Shown: piece after piece, positions 1 through 4,616 of the stretch | Position numbering within the stretch: the stretch's first letter is position 1 | Layout of the letters: every line of letters starts with the position of its first letter | NCBI GenBank assembly: GCA_944371545.1 | Contig: CALVXT010000056.1 | Location: 1 to 8,150 of the forward strand | DNA length: 8,150 nt | Reading direction: 5' to 3' | Origin: an uncultured Bacilli bacterium | GTDB taxonomy: Bacteria; Bacillota_I; Bacilli_A; RF39; UBA660 | Notes under the pieces: model-generated | Seen by the model: the letters and a program-made list of their open reading frames with translations, nothing else | Database searches by the model: none | What the model was told of the DNA's origin: nothing | Program-made: the position numbers and the translations under genes

Positions 1-95
1 CACATGTTTATAATACAAGCGGGGATGTTGATTCATCAGATTTATTAAGATTAAGACAACATTTATTAGGAAAGACATCTATTAATCAAGCATAA
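1..95 (+). CDS. C-terminal end of a dockerin type I protein (partial, start lies outside the window)
   Basis: The reading frame open from the left edge (codons in phase with base 3) ends at TAA 93-95. The last 30 or so residues include GDVDSSDLLRLRQHLLG, which matches the second half of a type I dockerin: an Asp-rich calcium-loop remnant followed by an S-D-L-L-R-L-R-Q-H-L-L-G helix. Dockerins bind cohesin domains or stabilise secreted surface proteins, so the full protein is probably exported. Only the tail is visible, so its catalytic or binding part is unknown. The next gene starts ten bases after this stop and its ribosome binding site overlaps the stop, so the two are very likely co-transcribed and possibly translationally coupled. 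Confidence 0.8.
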   Translation, partial: HVYNTSGDVDSSDLLRLRQHLLGKTSINQA

Positions 96-101
96 AGGAG
101 G
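95..101 (+). promoter_or_regulatory. Strong Shine-Dalgarno site for the surface-protein gene
   Basis: AAGGAGG is a near-perfect match to the anti-Shine-Dalgarno sequence, four bases before the ATG at 106. It overlaps the last base of the upstream TAA stop, so ribosomes finishing the dockerin gene could re-initiate here. This fixes the start of the next gene. Confidence 0.85.
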
Positions 102-105
102 ACAA

Positions 106-1695
106 ATGAAGTATTTAAAAATTGGATTAACAATAATAATAACAAGCTTAGCTTTAAATTTAGCACCCGTAAATGCTGCAGGTAGTGTTTCAGTCTCCGC
201 ATCAGCAAATTACGTTGAAGAAGGAAATAGAGTAACTTTTTATATTAATTTAAAAAATGTTGCAGCATGGGATTTAACAGGTACTGGATATGGAGCTACA
301 TCAAGTTGTTCTTTAGGAGATCAAGGCGTAGGAGACTCAGGAACAGGAGCAAACGTAAACAAAACATTAACAGTTACTTGCAAAACATCTTCTGTTGGAC
401 AAATAAGCTTTAACGTATCTGGAAATGTAAGCTCTGCAAACGGAACAAATATTGAAAAAGTGAATGTCAACACATCAAAAATAGTAGTAGTTACTGAACC
501 ACGTGAAAAAGATACAAATAACTACTTAAAAAGTATTGGTGTAACAGGTTATACATTAACACCAGACTTTAATCAAGATACGATGGAATATTCAGTAGAA
601 GTTCCAAACACAGTAGATAAGGTAACATTAGAAGCACAAGCAGCAAGTGTATATGCATCCGTAACTGGAACAGGCGAAGTCGAAGTAAACGAAGGCGCTA
701 ATACATTTGAAATTAAAGTAACAAGTGAAACCGGTGTGGAACGAATTTATAAAATCAACATCAATGTTAAAGATGAAAATCCAATAAATATCAAAATAAA
801 TAATTCAGACTACACTGTAATGAAAAATGTTAAAAATATTGAATTACCCTCAACTTATGAAGCTACAACAGTAAAAATTAATGACTTTGATATTCCAGCG
901 TTTTATAGTTCAACTTCAGGATTCACTTTAGTTAGTGTCAAAGATAGTAAAGGAGACCAATATTTTGCTATATATGATGCAGAAAATAATACATATGAAC
1001 TTTACAATGAAAATCAATCAGATCAGCTTTTATTATATATTTTACCAATAACAGAAGAAAAAAATGGATTTTCTAAAACAAAAATTACAATTTTAGAACA
1101 ATCATATGAAGCTTTAAAAGCTGAAAATGCTGATGTATATTTACTATATGCCATGGATATCGTAACGGGTGAAAAAAATTATTACATATATGACCAAAAA
1201 AATAATTCTTATGTTTTATATAATGAAAATTGGATAAGTAATTATGTAGACCAACTAGAAAAATACAAAATAGGAATATTAGGCTTTGGAGGACTATGTA
1301 TTTTCTGTTTAATCATTATTACAGTCCAAGCAATTAAAGGACCAAAGAAAAAGAAAGCAAAGAAAAATTCAGAAAACGTATCAGAAGAAATTCCTATACC
1401 TGAAGAAAAAAAATCTAAGAAAAATAAAAAGAAAGAAAAGATTTCTTCTAAAGATAGTAAAATAGAAGAGAAAAAAACAGAAGTTCCATCACCAACAAAA
1501 TTAACAAATGAAGAAGCAATGAAAAAAATGGATGATGTAACAAAAATGATTGAAAATTATGAAAAAACTGTAGCATTAGATAAAAAGGAATTAAAAGAAA
1601 AAGCTAAAGAACAACCTAAAGAAGAAGTAAAAGAAGAAACTATGTTTGACATATTAGGCGATGATAAAAAGAAGAAAAAAAAGAAAAGGAAGTAA
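106..1695 (+). CDS. Membrane-anchored surface protein with Ig/cohesin-like and cadherin-like beta-sandwich domains and a Lys-rich cytoplasmic tail
   Basis: This is a 529-residue exported protein. Residues 1-25 form a signal peptide (Lys-rich start, hydrophobic core, likely cleavage near VNA-A). Residues about 27-130 look like an Ig/cohesin-like domain with an AWDLTGTG segment and two cysteines (68 and 92) that could form a disulfide. Residues about 138-222 match the cadherin-like beta-sandwich family (NNYLKSIGVTGYTLTPDF, then the G-A-N-T-F-E-I-K-V-T-S-E-T-G core). Residues 225-385 are not assigned to a family but contain a duplicated 29-residue motif. Residues about 389-409 are one transmembrane helix, followed by a tail of about 120 residues dominated by Lys and Glu that ends in a run of Lys/Arg. 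Topology should be N-terminus outside, tail in the cytoplasm. The function is unknown. The dockerin gene ten bases upstream suggests a cell-surface assembly or binding role (inference). The start is set by AAGGAGG. Confidence 0.85.
   Translation: MKYLKIGLTIIITSLALNLAPVNAAGSVSVSASANYVEEGNRVTFYINLKNVAAWDLTGTGYGATSSCSLGDQGVGDSGTGANVNKTLTVTCKTSSVGQISFNVSGNVSSANGTNIEKVNVNTSKIVVVTEPREKDTNNYLKSIGVTGYTLTPDFNQDTMEYSVEVPNTVDKVTLEAQAASVYASVTGTGEVEVNEGANTFEIKVTSETGVERIYKININVKDENPINIKINNSDYTVMKNVKNIELPSTYEATTVKINDFDIPAFYSSTSGFTLVSVKDSKGDQYFAIYDAENNTYELYNENQSDQLLLYILPITEEKNGFSKTKITILEQSYEALKAENADVYLLYAMDIVTGEKNYYIYDQKNNSYVLYNENWISNYVDQLEKYKIGILGFGGLCIFCLIIITVQAIKGPKKKKAKKNSENVSEEIPIPEEKKSKKNKKKEKISSKDSKIEEKKTEVPSPTKLTNEEAMKKMDDVTKMIENYEKTVALDKKELKEKAKEQPKEEVKEETMFDILGDDKKKKKKKRK
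928..1230 (+). repeat. Diverged internal repeat: two 29-residue copies in the surface protein
   Basis: Residues 275-303 (bases 928-1014) and 347-375 (bases 1144-1230) align without a gap and agree at 13 of 29 positions by eye. Both share a G, then IYD, NN, Y, and end in LYNEN. The copies are spaced 72 residues apart, which suggests a duplicated unit of about 70 residues just outside the membrane. Confidence 0.65.
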
Positions 1696-1712
1696 CGATT
1701 TCCTTTTTTTTT
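1684..1712 (+). terminator. Rho-independent terminator overlapping the stop codon of the surface-protein gene
   Basis: AAAAGGAA (1684-1691) pairs with TTCCTTTT (1700-1707) around an 8-base loop that contains the TAA stop, and is followed by further Ts to 1712. Only two G-C pairs are present, so the stem is weak, but the A-tract upstream can extend pairing into the T-tract. It would end block A before the ligase-like gene. Confidence 0.5.
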
Positions 1713-1735
1713 ATCCATGAAAATGATAAGATAAT
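1707..1735 (+). promoter_or_regulatory. Possible promoter for the ligase-like/acetyltransferase pair
   Basis: GATAAT at 1730-1735 is a fair -10 box. The position 17 bases upstream (1707-1712) is TTTTTT, part of the preceding terminator, and is only a weak -35. An overlapping GATAAG at 1725-1730 is an alternative. Either implies a very short leader. The call rests on position after a terminator plus one hexamer. Confidence 0.35.
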
Positions 1736-1740
1736 AACAT

Positions 1741-1746
1741 GAGGTG
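1741..1746 (+). promoter_or_regulatory. Shine-Dalgarno site deciding the start of the ligase-like gene
   Basis: GAGGTG matches part of the extended Shine-Dalgarno AGGAGGTGAT and sits six bases before the ATG at 1753. A GTG at 1744 in the same frame lies inside this site, so it is part of the ribosome binding site and not the start codon. Confidence 0.65.
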
Positions 1747-1752
1747 TTAAGA

Positions 1753-3000
1753 ATGCAAGAAAATAGCAAAAGTGAAAAAAATCTATATATTTTTCTGTTA
1801 ATCATGCCATTTATTGATTTATTTTCTTCCTTAGCAACATGGAATAATTGGCCGAGTATTGGACTTGCATTCAAAGGACTCTTACTTCTTTATGCAATTA
1901 TATACTTAGGAGTTAAGAAAAAAGAATGTTGGAAGTATTTTATAATCATTGGAGTTTTTTGCGGACTGACTTTATTTATAAACAGAAATACAGGCTCAGT
2001 TTTCCAAGAAATAACCAACTTAATTAAAATATTTTACTTACCAACACTTATTTTTTTCTTTGCAAATATAAAAAATTCGTATATAACTCCCAAATTAATT
2101 ACAAAAATATCTTTAATATATTTAGCGATTTATCTACTTCCATATCCATTTGATTTAGGACACAATATAAGTGAAATTTATCCAAATAAAGATTTATATC
2201 TTTCATATTTCTATATTGGCAACGAATTAGCAAATATTTTTATTCTATTAATACCTATTGCTTTGCTTTATTTAATCCAAGAAAAACCTAGAAAATATAC
2301 AATAGGTTATAGTATTTTAGTGATATGTATGCTTGCTTTACTTGGAACTAAAGCAATGTACATAAGTGTTCTTTTAATTTTTCTTTATTTCCTTTATTTC
2401 TATCGTCAAAAAGTTATATCAATAATAAAAAAGCATGTGGCTATATTTAGTATAAGTATTTTGATAGTAGGAATAAGTGCGATTTTACTACTTCCAAAAA
2501 CATCTTTTTATCAAAATATTGTGACATCCTTAAATTTTTATGAAATTGATTCAATAAGAGAATTACTATCTATTGAAAACATTGATAATATTATATACAG
2601 TAATCGTTTAGATTTTTTAGCTAACGTTCATCAAGAATATATGAGCAGCCCTTTATCTCAAAAAATGTTTGGACTTGGAAGAAGTAAAATATTAGAAATA
2701 AAAGATATTGAAATTGATATTTTTGACATTTTCTACAGTATTGGTATAATAGGTTCAGTTATTTATATTTGGTATATGATCTTTGCATTACGTCAAAAAA
2801 AATTAAACAGTTTTTATAAATTTTTATTCATCCTATTAATAATCATTTCTCTTTTCAGTGGACATGTTTTAATAAGTCCAATGGTATCAACTTATGTTGC
2901 TTTGCTATACGGATTAAGGGATGAAAAGGAAGGTAGGGAAAAAGATGAAACCATGGACCAAAGAGCAACTAAAAAGACTAAGAATCGCACTTATGCTTAA
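1753..3000 (+). CDS. O-antigen ligase/polymerase-like multi-pass membrane protein
   Basis: This 415-residue protein is almost entirely hydrophobic, with about ten membrane helices and a large extracytoplasmic region near residues 250-325. It has features of the O-antigen ligase (WaaL)/Wzy-like superfamily: an Asn-Glu pair before a helix (N157-E158), a GTK turn (198-200) opening a helix, an SNR motif (283-285) in the big loop followed by FGLGRSK (306-312), and an E-x-D-I-F-D-I-F-Y-S-I-G segment (320-331) leading into helices that contain SGHVLIS (369-375). Family members polymerise or attach lipid-linked glycans on the outer face of the membrane. Which activity applies here cannot be decided from sequence. 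It is clearly related to residues about 145-492 of the large fusion protein downstream. Its 3' end overlaps the acetyltransferase gene by 56 bases in another frame. The start is set by GAGGTG. Confidence 0.75.
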   Translation: MQENSKSEKNLYIFLLIMPFIDLFSSLATWNNWPSIGLAFKGLLLLYAIIYLGVKKKECWKYFIIIGVFCGLTLFINRNTGSVFQEITNLIKIFYLPTLIFFFANIKNSYITPKLITKISLIYLAIYLLPYPFDLGHNISEIYPNKDLYLSYFYIGNELANIFILLIPIALLYLIQEKPRKYTIGYSILVICMLALLGTKAMYISVLLIFLYFLYFYRQKVISIIKKHVAIFSISILIVGISAILLLPKTSFYQNIVTSLNFYEIDSIRELLSIENIDNIIYSNRLDFLANVHQEYMSSPLSQKMFGLGRSKILEIKDIEIDIFDIFYSIGIIGSVIYIWYMIFALRQKKLNSFYKFLFILLIIISLFSGHVLISPMVSTYVALLYGLRDEKEGREKDETMDQRATKKTKNRTYA

Positions 3001-3472
3001 CAGTGATAAAAGAAATAGGTATTTAAAAAAGCATCAAATTTTTAAAGAAATGGGAGATAATGTCTTTTTTCAACCAAGATTTATTCCATCAGATCCAAAA
3101 TTAATAAAATTTCACAACAACATCATTGTTACAAGTAACGTGACTTTTGTGACTCACGATATCTTTCATCTTGGACTAAATAATTTAAATCAAGGAACAT
3201 TTAGTTATGAACAAAATTGTATAGAAGTGATGGACAACGTATTTATTGGTTGTAATTCAACAATTTTAGGAAATATAAAAATCGGACCCAATGCGCTTAT
3301 TGCAGCCGGAAGTGTAGTAACAAAAGATGTTTTACCAAATACTGTAGTAGCAGGAAATCCAGCAAAAGTCATTGGCACATTTGACGATTTTATAAACAAA
3401 AGAAAAAACAATCCAAAACCATTTGATAAAGATGAACTATGGAAACAATTTACAAATGAAAAAAATAAATAG
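2945..3472 (+). CDS. Hexapeptide-repeat (left-handed beta-helix) O-acetyltransferase
   Basis: The 175-residue product is a sugar O-acetyltransferase of the LbH family (NodL/serine-acetyltransferase-like superfamily), probably using acetyl-CoA in the cytoplasm. A basic helical N-terminus (1-35) precedes the beta-helix. His71 in VTHD is the likely catalytic histidine. Residues about 98-144 carry the hexapeptide coils (IGCNSTILGNIKIGPNALIA) and the typical closing segment AAGSVVTKDVLPNTVVAGNPAKVIG, given here in two parts: AAGSVVTKDV and AGNPAKVIG. The length is normal for the family. The start at 2945 is preferred because AGGGA lies five bases upstream. The in-frame ATG at 2921 has AAGGG abutting it and is less suitable. 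Because it overlaps the ligase-like gene, it is likely co-translated, and its substrate is probably the same surface glycan (inference). Confidence 0.85.
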   Translation: MKPWTKEQLKRLRIALMLNSDKRNRYLKKHQIFKEMGDNVFFQPRFIPSDPKLIKFHNNIIVTSNVTFVTHDIFHLGLNNLNQGTFSYEQNCIEVMDNVFIGCNSTILGNIKIGPNALIAAGSVVTKDVLPNTVVAGNPAKVIGTFDDFINKRKNNPKPFDKDELWKQFTNEKNK

Positions 3473-3498
3473 AACAAATAGAAATGTTCTGTTTTTTC
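3466..3498 (+). terminator. Rho-independent terminator after the acetyltransferase gene
   Basis: AGAACA (3471-3476) pairs perfectly with TGTTCT (3485-3490) around an 8-base loop. A T-G wobble and three A-T pairs extend the stem downward, and GTTTTTTC follows. The stem begins inside the TAG stop codon (3470-3472). It closes block B. Confidence 0.75.
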
Positions 3499-3518
3499 TT
3501 GAAAAAATAAGGTATAAT
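3490..3518 (+). promoter_or_regulatory. Promoter of the TagO/WecA-like gene and the fusion gene
   Basis: A perfect TATAAT lies at 3513-3518. The hexamer TGTTTT at 3490-3495 is 17 bases upstream and would be a poor -35 lying in the terminator T-tract. An A-rich stretch precedes the -10. A short AGGT...ACCT inverted repeat flanks the box (3510-3524); it may be chance. Transcription would start near 3525, giving a leader of about 18 bases. Confidence 0.6.
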
Positions 3519-3542
3519 AAACCTATACGAGGAAGTGAGACT

Positions 3543-4616
3543 ATGCGTTTAGAAGTAAATGTAACAAACATCTTATTAATGATTGCTACAACTTTTGTAT
3601 TTAGTTTAATTTTAGTACCTATATGCAAAAAAATAGCTTTTCATATTGGAGCAATTGATTATCCTAATAAAAGAAGATTAAATAAAGTACCAATGCCAAC
3701 TATAGGAGGACTTGCCGTATTTGTTTCCTTCTTATTGGGATATATGATTTTTGGGCGAGGAACAACCGAAATGATTTCAATTTTAATTGCAAGCTTCATT
3801 ATTCTATTGGTCGGGTTAATAGATGACATAAAGCCAATAAGTGCAAAGTATCAATTAATCGGACAAATTGTTGCTGTTTTAATTATTATTTTATACGGAA
3901 AAATTACAATTGATGAAGTCACAATTTTAGGAGCGCATTTTGTTTTTCCAACTCCTTTAAATTATCTTATAACTTTAATTTTTATGGTTGGTATAATTAA
4001 TGCTATTGATTTATCAGATGGTATGGATGGTTTAAGTAGCGGCATATGTATCATCTACTTTTTAACTATTACCATTATTGCCGCGATAATTGGTGGAGGA
4101 AAACTAGGAAATATGGATACAACAATCGCTATTTTAATGATTGGAGCAATGTTAGGATTCTTAGTTTACAACTTTCCGCCAGCCAAAATTTATGTAGGGG
4201 ACTCTGGAAGCAACTTTATGGGATTAATGGTCGCGACAACGGCACTTTATGGATTTAAATTAGCTACATTTACCTCTCTTTTAATTCCACTTGCTATTTT
4301 AGCAACTCCAATAATAGATGTTCTATTTTCTATAATAAGACGAAGCTTAAAAAAACAAAATCCTTTTACGAATCCTGACAAAGAACATCTTCATCATCAG
4401 TTATTAAAAATGAAATTTTCTACTAAAACCTCTCTTTTAATTATTTATGTAATTAATTTATGCTTTTCAGGCGTATCCATTCTTTATGCATTAGGAGATA
4501 TCACATATGCTTTGACTCTATATTTTGCTTTAATGATTATCTTCCTATTTATAGTTTTAAAAACAGATATACTATTTCCAAAAAGAGAAAGAAGAAAGAA
4601 AAATGAAAATAAGTAA
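3543..4616 (+). CDS. tagO: Undecaprenyl-phosphate sugar-1-phosphate transferase, TagO/WecA (MraY-like) family
   Basis: This 357-residue integral membrane enzyme, with about ten helices, transfers a sugar phosphate (usually GlcNAc-1-P from UDP-GlcNAc) to undecaprenyl phosphate. That is the first membrane step of wall teichoic acid or other lipid-linked glycan synthesis. The family landmarks are present in order: PTIGGLAVF (52-60), LIDDIKPISAKYQ with D94-D95, NAIDLSDGMDGL (153-164) with D156, D159 and D162, FPPAKIYVGDSGS (211-223), D259 in the IIDV segment, and the EHLHHQL histidine motif (281-287). The length suits the family. The open frame runs further left to 3423, but that part crosses a terminator and promoter. 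ATG 3543, preceded by GAGGAAGTGAG, is the sensible start. The symbol marks the closest well-known family member. The exact sugar is not proven. Confidence 0.9.
   Translation: MRLEVNVTNILLMIATTFVFSLILVPICKKIAFHIGAIDYPNKRRLNKVPMPTIGGLAVFVSFLLGYMIFGRGTTEMISILIASFIILLVGLIDDIKPISAKYQLIGQIVAVLIIILYGKITIDEVTILGAHFVFPTPLNYLITLIFMVGIINAIDLSDGMDGLSSGICIIYFLTITIIAAIIGGGKLGNMDTTIAILMIGAMLGFLVYNFPPAKIYVGDSGSNFMGLMVATTALYGFKLATFTSLLIPLAILATPIIDVLFSIIRRSLKKQNPFTNPDKEHLHHQLLKMKFSTKTSLLIIYVINLCFSGVSILYALGDITYALTLYFALMIIFLFIVLKTDILFPKRERRKKNENK

Noticed and set aside
1660..1695. The poly-Lys end of the surface protein as a sign of a sequencing frameshift in an A-run
   Set aside because: The whole tail before it is equally Lys-rich in the same frame, and the stop sits properly within the terminator loop, so no frame break is needed.
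1557..1874. Minus-strand open frame of 105 codons across the end of the surface-protein gene
   Set aside because: It is antisense to two well-supported genes and crosses a terminator. Its Phe/Ser-rich product is what the reverse of Lys/Glu-rich coding sequence gives.
3205..3477. Minus-strand open frame opposite the acetyltransferase gene
   Set aside because: It lies antisense to conserved hexapeptide codons, shows no ribosome binding site I can support, and has no recognisable domain.
4046..4258. Plus-strand 70-codon frame inside the TagO/WecA-like gene
   Set aside because: It is out of frame within the conserved catalytic region, and its product resembles no family.
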